From positions 1 to 64,000 of the forward strand of contig NZ_MUYM01000136.1 in NCBI RefSeq assembly GCF_002150765.1: a DNA stretch of 64,000 bases, written 5' to 3'. Position 1 is the stretch's first letter; every line of letters starts with the position of its first letter. This document shows positions 40,655 through 49,500 of the stretch, in pieces. The position numbers were made by a program, and so were the translations under genes. The stretch comes from Lentzea kentuckyensis (GTDB lineage Bacteria > Actinomycetota > Actinomycetes > Mycobacteriales > Pseudonocardiaceae). The notes under the pieces are model-generated. The model saw only the letters and a program-made list of their open reading frames with translations. It was not told the DNA's origin and made no database searches.

Positions 40655-41952
40655 GGCTTGGGATCGGGCGCCGGGCGCGCGTCCGACGACTTGGGCCCCC
40701 GATCCTTGCTCTTGCTGGGCTTGACCGGATCCGAGGTCGGCTCCTCCGTGCTCCCCGACGACGTAGGCGACGTCGACGAACCCGGCGTCGCCGTCCCCGT
40801 CGGCACCACGGCCCCTGGCTGCGGCGCACCCGGCGCGTCCGGATCACCCGGCGTCCGCACCACGGTCACCGTGGAAGGCGACACCGTCACCACGTGGGTC
40901 TGCGCGTCCGGCACCACCGGCTGGTCAGCAGCAGGCACCTCGCCCCCGCCGAGGTTCGCCACCGCGACCGCCACCGCCGTCGCGGCCGCCGCGCAGGCCG
41001 CGGTGATCGCCAAACGTTTGCCCCGCCGCGGCCGCGGCACCCCGTCCGCCGCCACTGAGTCCGCCACAACCGCGTCCGCGTCCGGCACCGCCGGGTCCGC
41101 CACCGCCGCGCCGGGTAACAACGCCGGCAACCCCCGGCTCGCCTCGTGCGCGGCCGACAGCGAGCGGGCGCACTGGGCAGCGGTGGGCCGGCGCGCCGGG
41201 TCCATGTCCGTCATCGCGGACAGCAACGACACCCACGCCAACGGCAGGTCGACCGGGATCCGCGGCGCCCGCGCCAACCTGGCCAGCGCCGCCTCGGCGT
41301 CACCGCCGGGGTATTCGGGCCGCCCGGTCAGGCATTCGAGCAGCACCAGGCCGAGCGAGTACACGTCCGCCGCCGGCCCGACGTCACCACCGCGGACCTG
41401 CTCCGGCGACAGGTAGCCGGCGGTCCCGACCAGGACTCCGGACGTCGTCACCCGCGTCACCTCGGCGACCAGCGCGAGGCCGAAGTCCGCGAGGTACGCC
41501 TGCTTCTCGGTGTCGTCCAAAAGAATGTTCGACGGCTTGATGTCGCGGTGCACCACGCCCAGCGCGTGCACGTGGTCGAGCACGAACGCGATCTGACCGC
41601 CGAACCGCGCCACGAACCGGGGCGGCAGCGGCTCGCGCATGCGCTGGCGCAGGGTGCCGCCGGTGATCTCGCGCATCACGAAGTACGGGCGTCGCGACAC
41701 GGCCCCGGAGTCGTACACCGGGATGAGGCCTGGGCAGTCCAGCGACGACAGCATGGTCGCCTCGCGCCGCAACCGCAGCTCGTCGTCGGGCAGACCGGGG
41801 CCCGCGAACACCTTGATCGCCACCGCGGACGTGGTCGAACGGTCGTAGGCCCGATAGACCTCGGCCATGCCACCAGACCCGAGGAGCGTTCCCACGACGT
41901 AGCGGTCGTCGATCACCGCTCCCGTCAGGTCGCCGTCCCAGGGTGCGCTCAT
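40651..41952 (-). CDS. Serine/threonine protein kinase, PknB-like
   Basis: 433 residues. Kinase domain (about 10-270): GSGGMAEVYRA (P-loop), VAIKVFAG (Lys), HRDIKPSNILLDD (catalytic loop), DFGLA and GTAGYLSPEQVRGG. A basic linker RPRRGKRLAITAACAAAATAVAVAVANLGG gives one membrane helix at about 325-350. The outside part is Pro/Thr/Ser-rich with no PASTA repeat, so the sensor is unlike PknB. ATG 41952 has GGAGG close to it. Tail to tail with the HAD gene. Confidence 0.92.
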   Translation of the reverse strand: MSAPWDGDLTGAVIDDRYVVGTLLGSGGMAEVYRAYDRSTTSAVAIKVFAGPGLPDDELRLRREATMLSSLDCPGLIPVYDSGAVSRRPYFVMREITGGTLRQRMREPLPPRFVARFGGQIAFVLDHVHALGVVHRDIKPSNILLDDTEKQAYLADFGLALVAEVTRVTTSGVLVGTAGYLSPEQVRGGDVGPAADVYSLGLVLLECLTGRPEYPGGDAEAALARLARAPRIPVDLPLAWVSLLSAMTDMDPARRPTAAQCARSLSAAHEASRGLPALLPGAAVADPAVPDADAVVADSVAADGVPRPRRGKRLAITAACAAAATAVAVAVANLGGGEVPAADQPVVPDAQTHVVTVSPSTVTVVRTPGDPDAPGAPQPGAVVPTGTATPGSSTSPTSSGSTEEPTSDPVKPSKSKDRGPKSSDARPAPDPKP

Positions 41953-42021
41953 GGGCCTCCGCTCGTTGCGCAGCAACCTAACGGGTCGCGTGGAATTCCG
42001 GCTACCCGGCCAACCTGAAGA

Positions 42022-43257
42022 TCAAACTACGATAAGCCCGGCTTCGATCTCCCTGACCACCGCCACGTCCCGTTCGAGCTGGTCCGGATCGGTCGTCGCC
42101 AGCACCACGTAACCCAACGACGTCCACAGGTCATCGGTACGCGGCACCCGCGAACCCTCCCGATACGGCAGCACGTCGCGTTGGTAGCTCGGCAGCAACT
42201 CCGCCAGCTCGTCGAACCGCACCGCGTTGCCCAGCTCGCCGGCGGCGGGCGACGACAGGTACACCGACTTCACGTGCTGGTGCCGGGTGTACCGGCCGAC
42301 CGAGGTGTCGCCATCCACGCGGTGGCGCACCATCCGGGTGATCTGGCTTTCCCGTGCGCCGAGCATCGACAGTTCCTGCTGCTCGGCACCGGCCAGCCGC
42401 GCGCCGATCTCGATCAGCCGCGGACCCTCCGCCGTGATCATGACCTCCACGTGCGCCGGCCCGTTGCGCACGCCGGTCGCGTCCAGCACCCGGCAGACGT
42501 AGTCGAACAGCACGTCGACCACCGGGTCGTCCGCCGAGACGAACGTGTTGGAGAGGTAGATGCCGAGCCGATCGCCCCGGCACTCCTTGGCGTAACGCCA
42601 GACCGCGGCCAGGCCGTGCCGGCCGTCGATCGAGTAGGTGTCGACCTCGTACTCGGTGCCGACCGCGAGTTCCTGCACGAGAACCTTGTCGTTGCGAAGG
42701 TTCAGCTTGTTAACGCTGCCGAGAATCCGGTCGAACTTGGCCCGCCAGTCGTCGCCAGGCCGCGCCACGAACACGTCGTCGGTACCGCCACTCTCCTGCG
42801 GCTTCAGCACGATCGGCGAGTTCTCCAGCCCCTCGCGCCGCAGCCACCCGGCCACCTCGTCGGCGTGGTCGGAGCTGATCTGCCGCAGGTGCGGGACGTC
42901 GGCGGACCGCAGCGCCACGGCCATCTGCCACTTGTCGCGGCGCGCGGACGACAACGTCAGCACGTTCGACCGGCCCGGCACGATGAGTTCGGACAACGCC
43001 TCGGCGGCCTCGACACCGGTCTCGGTGCCCGGCACGACGGCGATCAGGTCGTGCCCGGCGAGCTTCGCCGCGAGTTCGTCCAGGTCGGACAGGACGTGCA
43101 CCTCGCGGTAGTCGCCGGGGGTCCACGTCTTCGCGAGCCCGGCGGGTGGTTCCGGAGTCGTCAGCACCGCGATCGCCTCGACGCCACGCTCGGCGAAGGC
43201 GGGCGCGATGCCCTTGCCGGCCGAGTACGGATCCACCACGACGATGCTGTCCGCCAC
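42022..43257 (-). CDS. ATP-grasp domain protein
   Basis: 411 residues. N-terminal Rossmann-like part (VVVDPYSAGKGIAPAFAERGVEAIAV). The ATP-grasp domain (about 110-315) has PIVLKPQESGGTDDVFVARP (the Lys-containing lid strand), VLVQELAVGTEYEVDTYSIDG, and VEVMITAEGPRLIEIGARLAGAEQQ (the metal-binding E-x-GAR motif). These enzymes ligate carboxylates to amines, often in peptide, pseudopeptide or siderophore synthesis. GTG 43257 has GAGGAG nearby. It follows a TetR repressor, which suggests specialised metabolism. Substrate unknown. Confidence 0.88.
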   Translation of the reverse strand: MADSIVVVDPYSAGKGIAPAFAERGVEAIAVLTTPEPPAGLAKTWTPGDYREVHVLSDLDELAAKLAGHDLIAVVPGTETGVEAAEALSELIVPGRSNVLTLSSARRDKWQMAVALRSADVPHLRQISSDHADEVAGWLRREGLENSPIVLKPQESGGTDDVFVARPGDDWRAKFDRILGSVNKLNLRNDKVLVQELAVGTEYEVDTYSIDGRHGLAAVWRYAKECRGDRLGIYLSNTFVSADDPVVDVLFDYVCRVLDATGVRNGPAHVEVMITAEGPRLIEIGARLAGAEQQELSMLGARESQITRMVRHRVDGDTSVGRYTRHQHVKSVYLSSPAAGELGNAVRFDELAELLPSYQRDVLPYREGSRVPRTDDLWTSLGYVVLATTDPDQLERDVAVVREIEAGLIVV

Positions 43258-43330
43258 CACTGCTCCTCTAGATCGTAAAGATGTTTGCCGAATGAGGAGC
43301 ACAACGACAGAGGCGTGACCAGGCATTCCT

Positions 43331-43349
43331 GTCTCGATTGGGTCGAGAC
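43331..43349. promoter_or_regulatory. Palindrome GTCTCGA-N5-TCGAGAC
   Basis: A perfect 7-5-7 dyad between the TetR stop (43355) and the ATP-grasp start (43257), 74 bp from the latter. It may be an operator for the TetR protein or a TetR terminator; no T-run follows on the minus strand. Confidence 0.5.
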
Positions 43350-43354
43350 GACCG

Positions 43355-43972
43355 TCACTCGAAACGCAGCTTCTCGTAGACCGCAGCTGTCACCAGACAG
43401 CCGGAAGACGCTCGCCACAGCCGCGCGAGCCGGCTGCGCAGGTCCGTGCCGCCGCTCAGTGCCTGGGCCACGAACTGCAGCCCGAGCAGCTCCGCGACGA
43501 TCTGCTCGGCCGCGTGCCGCACGTTGACGTCGGCCCGCAGCTCACCGCGTTCCTCGGCCAGCGAGAGCAGGTCCCGCACGACCGCGATCCAGCCGACGAC
43601 CTGCGCGGCGGCCACGACGTCGAAGAACACGGCCTCCCGCAACAGCTTCGAGCTCACCCGCACGGTGAGGTCGGTCTCCAGCCTGTGGACGAACTCGAAC
43701 GACATCGCGATCAGCGCCTGCACCGGCGACGCCTCGATCGCGAGCTGTTCGTCGCGCAACCGGTGCCAGAGCAGGGACTGCTCCTCGATGATCGCGACGC
43801 CGAGTGCCTCTTTGGACCGAAAATGGCAATACAACGCGCCTTTCGACACGTCCGCTCGGGCGCACACGGCGGTGAGGCTGGATCCGGCGAAACCTTCACG
43901 GTCGAACACCTCGGCCGCGGCCCGCAGCAGTCTCGCTCGTGTTTGCACAGATCTCCCGTGCTTCGCGCCCAT
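43355..43972 (-). CDS. TetR regulator of the gamma-butyrolactone receptor (ScbR/ArpA) type
   Basis: 205 residues. HTH QTRARLLRAAAEVFDREGFAGSSLTAVCARADVSKGALYCHFRSKEALGVAIIEEQ (about 10-65); KGALYCHFRSKEALA-like wording is typical of butyrolactone receptors such as ScbR. The effector domain has LVTAA.. and QLG-like helices with a conserved Trp in VVGWIAVV that contacts the lactone in CprB. A receptor role is inferred from this resemblance; no synthase (AfsA) is present. ATG 43972 overlaps the NTF2-like stop by one base, so the two are an operon. Confidence 0.85.
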   Translation of the reverse strand: MGAKHGRSVQTRARLLRAAAEVFDREGFAGSSLTAVCARADVSKGALYCHFRSKEALGVAIIEEQSLLWHRLRDEQLAIEASPVQALIAMSFEFVHRLETDLTVRVSSKLLREAVFFDVVAAAQVVGWIAVVRDLLSLAEERGELRADVNVRHAAEQIVAELLGLQFVAQALSGGTDLRSRLARLWRASSGCLVTAAVYEKLRFE

Positions 43973-44379
43973 CACCCGGTCCGTGCGACGCCGGTCGCGA
44001 CGGCCGCGACCAGGGTGTCCTGCATGTGCCAGTACTGCTCGATCTCTCCCAGGTGCACCGAAAGCACCGCGGCGAAACGCGATTCCACCGGGTCACCGGT
44101 GGCGCGGACCCTCCAGCGCGCCGAGCCGATCACGGCCGCGTCTCCTCCGTCGACGATCACCTGGCGCACCGAGAGCTGCTCCAGGTCGAACGTGGCGAAC
44201 AAGGTCAGGAACTGGGACTCGACCTCACGGCGGGTGCGCGGGCCGAGCGTCCACCGGGCGCCGTTCGGTTCGGGCGCCTCCCATTCCACGGTCGGTGCGC
44301 ACAACCGCGCGATGCCAGGTGCGTCCTGTGCCGCCAGCCGCGCCAGGAACAGCTGCACCACTTCGACCGTCGAGAACAT
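43972..44379 (-). CDS. SnoaL/NTF2-like protein
   Basis: 135 residues with the cone-shaped NTF2-like fold: VEVVQLFLARLAAQDAPGIARLCAPTVEWEAPEP, then RREVESQFLTLFATFDLEQLS and QVIVDGGDAAVIGSARWRVRATGDP. The pattern fits SnoaL-like cyclases and ketosteroid isomerases, but no catalytic Asp can be assigned with confidence. ATG 44379 is preceded by AAGGTGG. It forms an operon with the TetR gene; the ligand-binding fold next to a receptor-like regulator could suit a small-molecule signal, which is speculation. Confidence 0.78.
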   Translation of the reverse strand: MFSTVEVVQLFLARLAAQDAPGIARLCAPTVEWEAPEPNGARWTLGPRTRREVESQFLTLFATFDLEQLSVRQVIVDGGDAAVIGSARWRVRATGDPVESRFAAVLSVHLGEIEQYWHMQDTLVAAVATGVARTG

Positions 44380-44633
44380 TTCTGCCACCTTACTCAGGCC
44401 GGTCATTGCTGCCGCAACGATCACGGTGCAGTCACACTAGCGAGGCGCTCGAAATGTGAGAACACACCCCCCGTTGGACCAGTTGCGTTTACCCCAAACA
44501 TCCGATCGGGCGATTCCATCGGTACCTGAACTTTCAACGACCGCCGGTATCACCGCAATGCACGGCACGAACATCCGGACTTTGCGGCAGGGTGGATGAC
44601 GCACCCGCCATCTCACCGAAACGGAGCAGAACC

Positions 44634-44942
44634 GTGCTCAAGGCAGTCCGTGAAGCCCACGAGCACCAGGACACCCCGCCGATTACCGCCTTGATTCCAC
44701 AGGCGCGGCGAGAGCAGGGCCTCACCCAGCGCGAACTCGCGGACCTGTTGTGCGAGATCTCACAAAACGACAGCGTCACCCGTGAAGAAGTGTCGAGATG
44801 GGAACGCGGTAAACGCATTCCCGGGCCCTACTGGCGCTCCTGGATCAGCGCGGCCCTCGACGTGCCGCACGCCGAGATCGACAAGGCCGCGATGCTGGAA
44901 CGCGAATGTCGGAGGACGAGGACAGAAGACCACTACCACTAG
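44634..44942 (+). CDS. XRE family helix-turn-helix protein
   Basis: 102 residues from GTG 44634 (GGAG nine bases upstream; an in-frame GTG at 44592 would add 14). The HTH_3 domain is clear: ALIPQARREQGLTQRELADLLCEISQNDSVTREEVSRWERGKRIPG, with an inserted segment that lengthens the usual spacing between the two helices. A short N-terminal helix precedes it. It may regulate the lamin-tail genes encoded downstream on the same strand, or itself. No operator identified. Confidence 0.82.
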   Translation: MLKAVREAHEHQDTPPITALIPQARREQGLTQRELADLLCEISQNDSVTREEVSRWERGKRIPGPYWRSWISAALDVPHAEIDKAAMLERECRRTRTEDHYH

Positions 44943-44948
44943 CGGAGC

Positions 44949-44975
44949 GCGGGTAGACGGCAGGGGTCTACCCGC
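44949..44975 (+). terminator. Hairpin after the XRE gene
   Basis: GCGGGTAGAC (44949-44958) and GTCTACCCGC (44966-44975), 10-bp perfect stem, seven-base loop, starting 7 bp after the XRE stop. No T-run. Confidence 0.6.
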
Positions 44976-45066
44976 CCGCGAAAGAAGGGAGGGCGGCACT
45001 GCGACACCCCTCCGGGACGGCCGCCGCCAGTGCTGCCCTCCCCACAAGTCCCTGGCAGCAAGGACC

Positions 45067-45102
45067 TTTGGCCCCCTGTGCGTCCGCGCACAGGGGGCCA
45101 AA
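45067..45102 (+). terminator. 16-bp perfect hairpin abutting the next start codon
   Basis: Arms 45067-45082 and 45087-45102 (TTTGGCCCCCTGTGCG and its complement), loop tccg. The last base is 9 bp before GTG 45112 of the lamin-tail gene, where the ribosome site should be. It may terminate upstream transcription, leaving a short leader, or occlude translation of the next gene. Confidence 0.6.
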
Positions 45103-45111
45103 CTGCGTAAC

Positions 45112-45630
45112 GTGGCACCTTTTGGAAACTCCGTCGTAACGCTTCTACTACTCGCCGGTAGCACGTTCGGCAGCACACCGGGGGTTTCCCCGGTGAAGGT
45201 GAACGAGATCACCCTCGGATCCGCCGGATTCGTCGAGCTGCGCAACACCGGCGCCGCGACCTCAGACATCGGAGGATGGTCGGTGCAGTCCTGCGTCGGC
45301 GGTACCGCGCGAATCCTCGCCACCATCCCTCCCAACACCGTCCTACCACCGGGTGAATACTTCGTGATAGTCGGCGCCGCGTTCAGCGGAACGGTGTCGA
45401 ACGGTCTCGTCGTCGACAGTGTGGACGGAAGCGGCGTAATCGCCCGGAACCGGCACGGCGCACACACCGACAGCGTGGGCCTGAGCTCGTCCTCACCATG
45501 CAGGGAGGACGGTCCCGCGACCCCCTGCGACAATTCCTCGCTCGGCCGCGACAGCGACTCGCGCGACACCGATCACAACTCGGCTGACTTCACGTGCCGA
45601 ATTCCGTCTCCAGGCGAAACCAATCCCTGA
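45112..45630 (+). CDS. Secreted protein with lamin-tail domain (copy 1)
   Basis: 172 residues from GTG 45112, the only credible start in frame downstream of the hairpin; no Shine-Dalgarno is visible. A short hydrophobic stretch (SVVTLLLLAG) may serve as a signal, followed by the lamin-tail domain (LTD, about 25-120): VNEITLGSAGFVELRNTGAATSDIGGWSVQSCVGG and LPPGEYFVIVGAAFSGT. Two Cys pairs lie in the C-terminal part (SPCREDGPATPCD). LTDs are beta-sandwich surface domains often attached to nucleases or proteases. The start is the weak point; the frame itself is well supported. Confidence 0.65.
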   Translation: MAPFGNSVVTLLLLAGSTFGSTPGVSPVKVNEITLGSAGFVELRNTGAATSDIGGWSVQSCVGGTARILATIPPNTVLPPGEYFVIVGAAFSGTVSNGLVVDSVDGSGVIARNRHGAHTDSVGLSSSSPCREDGPATPCDNSSLGRDSDSRDTDHNSADFTCRIPSPGETNP

Positions 45631-45766
45631 CGAATCATTAATGGCCCCTTTCGAACCCGAACGAATGCGAGCAAAGTCAGTCCCAGCGGCAAGACAGGTC
45701 GTTCCCCTCGACCAGTCGGCCGCCACGAGAAATACCCCGAATTCACTTTCTCGAAGGGACAAGACA

Positions 45767-46402
45767 ATGCGTCGACTGCTGAGCGGAGCTGCTGCGCTCG
45801 CAATCGCGAGCACCATCGCGTTTGCGGGAATGGCCTCGGCCGCCGAGGAGCCTGAGGCTCCCGAGGCCATGCAGCTGCCGGCAGTGCTGATCAACGAAGT
45901 CTCGACGATGGGCCCGAACGGGGCGCTCGACGAGGCGATCGAGATCATCAACACCACGAACGAGCAGGTGGACCTGTCCAACTGGGTCATCCGGATCTAC
46001 AACCAGCGCAACGAGGTCATCCAGACGATCCCGCTGTTCGACCCGCTCGGTGCGCCGATCACGCTGGCGCCGGCGAACAACGTCGGCAGCACGCTCGTGC
46101 TGACGGGTGCCGAGTTCTCCGGCACCACGTCGACCCCGAACGTTGTCCCGGTTCGCTTCCTCGGCGCCGAGGGCATCCCGACGCTCGGCGGCGTCGCGAT
46201 CTTCGGCAGCGCTGCCCCGAGCGCCTTCAAGATCGACGGTGTCGCATTCTCGGCTCCGGTGAACGCCGCCAAGGAAGGCGTTCACGCCCAGCCCGAGAAC
46301 CAGCGCACCGCGCAACTCGCCGGTTCGAACACGCGCAACCTGCTGAACCAGGACACGAACAACAACCAGCGCGACTTCTCGCTGCAGGAACGCACCTTCT
46401 GA
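45767..46402 (+). CDS. Secreted protein with lamin-tail domain (copy 2)
   Basis: 211 residues. ATG 45767 with AAGGGAC eight bases upstream. Clear signal peptide (RRLLSGAAALAIASTIAFAGMASA). LTD: PAVLINEVSTMGPNGALDEAIEIINTTNEQVDLSNWVIRIYNQRN, then LVLTGAEFSGT. The mature protein ends with a Gln/Asn-rich tail (LLNQDTNNNQRDFSL). Same domain as the gene 136 bp upstream, but different in sequence. Neither has an attached enzyme domain. Function unknown; surface adhesion or binding is plausible. Confidence 0.85.
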   Translation: MRRLLSGAAALAIASTIAFAGMASAAEEPEAPEAMQLPAVLINEVSTMGPNGALDEAIEIINTTNEQVDLSNWVIRIYNQRNEVIQTIPLFDPLGAPITLAPANNVGSTLVLTGAEFSGTTSTPNVVPVRFLGAEGIPTLGGVAIFGSAAPSAFKIDGVAFSAPVNAAKEGVHAQPENQRTAQLAGSNTRNLLNQDTNNNQRDFSLQERTF

Positions 46403-46441
46403 TCAACCCGCGCCACCTCCCAAGCGGGTGCACCCAACCCA

Positions 46442-46476
46442 GTGCCCGGACCGCCACCCCTCGGCGGTCCGGGCAC
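46442..46476 (+). terminator. Terminator after the lamin-tail genes
   Basis: GTGCCCGGACCGCC (46442-46455) and GGCGGTCCGGGCAC (46463-46476) form a perfect 14-bp stem with a seven-base loop, 40 bp after the stop of the second gene. The rest of 46403-46587 holds nothing further that I can identify. Confidence 0.75.
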
Positions 46477-46587
46477 CTCCGCGTCTGGCGCGAAGTCGCC
46501 AACGGCGACTAACCGCCGCTTTTTCCTGTTTCCCAACGTAATCCGGCCCCTCATCCTGCTCTGACCTGATCACCGAGGGAGGGCGCC

Positions 46588-49500
46588 GTGATTCGACAAG
46601 TTCTGGCACTTGCCGTTGCCGCCGCAACGCTCGTCGCACCAGGCGCGTCCGCCGCGCCGCCATCGCCACCGGCGCAGACATCCGAGGCTTCTCACCGGAT
46701 CACGCTCATCACCGGTGACGTCGTCGACTACACCGAACGGCCGGACGGCCGGAAGATCGCGCAGATCCACGCCGCGCCACGGGACGGCGAACCGCCCGTC
46801 TTCCACACCATGACGACGGCGAAAGGCCTCTACGTCTACCCGTCGGACGCGATCGGCGCCGTCACGTCCGGCACCGTCGAGCGCACCCTCTTCAACGTCA
46901 CGGAACTGGTCCGCACGGGCCAGGCCGACAACCGCACCGCCACCGTGCCGGTGCTGATGACAGGTGGTTTCAGCGCGAGCGCGCACACCAGGATCACCAG
47001 CCTCAACGCGTCCGGCATCCACGTCGAGAAGGCCAAGGCGCAGGAGTTCTGGCGTTCCTTGGACATGAGCGCGAAGTCGGGCGTGCGGCTGAAGTACGAC
47101 CGGCCCGTCCGGATCACGCTCGACCAGACGACGAAGCAGATCGGCGCACCGACGGCGTGGGCGCAGGGCCTGAACGGCACCGGTGTCACCGTCGCCGTCG
47201 TCGACACCGGCATCGACGCCCAGCACCCGGACGTCACCGGCAGGATCCTCGCGGCGGAGAACTTCTCCGACGAGCCCGACGTCACCGACCGCCACGGCCA
47301 CGGCACGCACGTCGCCTCGACCATCGCGGGCACCGGAGCCGGATCGGGCGGCAGGTACAAAGGCGTTGCCCCGGAAGCGAAACTCGTGATCGCCAAGGTG
47401 TTCAACGGCGCGGGTGAAGCCGACACCTCCCAGGTGATGGCTGGCATCGACTGGGCGGCGCACTCCGGCGCGAAGATCGTCAACCTGAGCCTGGGCGGTG
47501 ACGTCACCGACGGTTCCGACGAGCTCAGCGCGCAGGTCGACCAGCTCGCCGCCGAGACGGGCGTGCTGTTCGTGGTGGCGGCGGGCAACAACGGCCCGGC
47601 CGGCCGTTCGGTCACCTCCCCCGGTGCCGCGGCCGCCGCGCTGACGGTCGGGGCGGTCGACCGGCAGAACAAGCTCGCACCGTTCAGCAGCACCGGGCCG
47701 CGCATCGGTGACGCGCACGTGAAGCCCGAGATCAACGCGCCGGGTGTCGGCGTGGTGGCCGCGCGTGCCGCCGACACGTCGATGGGCGCGCCCGTGTCCG
47801 ACCTCTACACCGCGTCCTCCGGCACCTCGATGGCAACGCCGCACGTCGCGGGTGCGGCCGCGTTGCTCGCCCAGCAGCACCCCGACTGGTCCGCGCAGAC
47901 GATGAAGAACGCGCTCGTGACGAGCGCGGCCGACGTCGGAATGCCCTGGTACGAGCAGGGTGCGGGACGGCTGGACGTCGCGAAGGCGATCACCCAGAAG
48001 GCGACCGCCACCGCGTCCGCGAGCTTCGAGCGCTACGAAAGGGGAACCGGCGGGACGCTCACCCGCGAACTCGGCTACGCCAACGACTCCGACACACCGC
48101 TGACGCTCGATCTCGTCGCCACGATGAAGGGCTGGGACGGCAAACCCACCACGGCCTTCAAGCTCAGCACCGCCCGGCTGACCGTTCCGGCCCGTGCCAA
48201 GGCGACCGCCACGCTGACCCTCGATCCCGAGGCGGGCCCCGCGGGCGTGTACGGCGGCATCGTGACGGCCACCGGGCCGGGCACCGCCTTGCGCACACCG
48301 GTGAGCGTTTACGAGGCGCCGCAGACGTTCCCGATCGCGGTGCACGTCCGGGACACCGCGGGCAAGGCCCCCGCGCCGGCGTTCGGCCAGCTGATCGACG
48401 ACTCCAACGGCGGGGACGACGTCAACGACCCGTTCGACGACACCGTGAACTACGTCTTCGACGTCGTGAACGGCGAAGGCATCACGAACGTGCCGAGCGG
48501 CCGCTACTCCGCGGTGAGCTGGGCGACCGAGAACACGGCGGGGGTGCGCCGCTGGTCCGCGCTGGCGGCATCGGAACTGACCGTGACGGGTGCTCAGGAC
48601 GTCTCGCTCGACGCGCAGCGAACCGTCCCGATCGAGGTCGTGCCGCCGGGCCCGGCCGAGCAACGCGACCGTACCGTCACGATGCGCCGCGTCCTGCCTG
48701 CCGAGGGCGACGCGTCTCCTTCCATCACCGAGACCGGGGCCGCGCTCGGCACCGCGCCGTGGGAGATCCGCGCGACCCCGTCCGCCGCCGCGAAGAAGGG
48801 CGCGATCTCGTTGCAGGACAACGTGACCCTGCAGACGGCCACGGTCACGCTGACCGCGGCGGGCCGGACGTTCCAGACCGACGGCGACGTCGGCGTCCTG
48901 TCCGCGAAGTGGCCGGGCGAGCTGACCGACGGCTTCAAGGTCGTCAAGATCAAGCCGGACACGCCCCCGAACATGGTCAAGGCCGCCAACGCCGCCGCGA
49001 CCACCGCCGCCCAGGAAGGCAAGAAGGCACTGGTGTCCTATGTGGACCAGCCGGGCGCACTTCCGCTGACCGGGCTGGCGAGCACCGCGCTGCCGTCGTT
49101 GAGCGTCGGCAACGCCGACGGGGTGTTCCTCGCCGGGCAGACGTCGCTGAAGCTGAGCATCAAGCCCAGCCCGGAATCCGTGTTCAACCTCAGCTTCCTC
49201 GACGCCAACGGCATCCCGGCCGGCCATCGCACGACGGTCGATCCGGCGAAGCTCGTGCTGCGCAAGACCGCCTACCACGCCGACAAGCCGGGCCTGTCCG
49301 TGCAGAAGACGTGGTACCCGTTCCCGACCGGGCTGTGGCAGACGCAGATCCTGCGCGGCACCACGTTCACGCCGCCCGCCGCGTGGAACGAGTACATCGG
49401 TCCCGGCGACGACCGGATCGTCTGGAAGCGGCACGTGACGCTGAGCGGCACCGATGCCAAGGGCCAGCGCGCGGCGATGACCATGTTCCAGGAGAACGTG

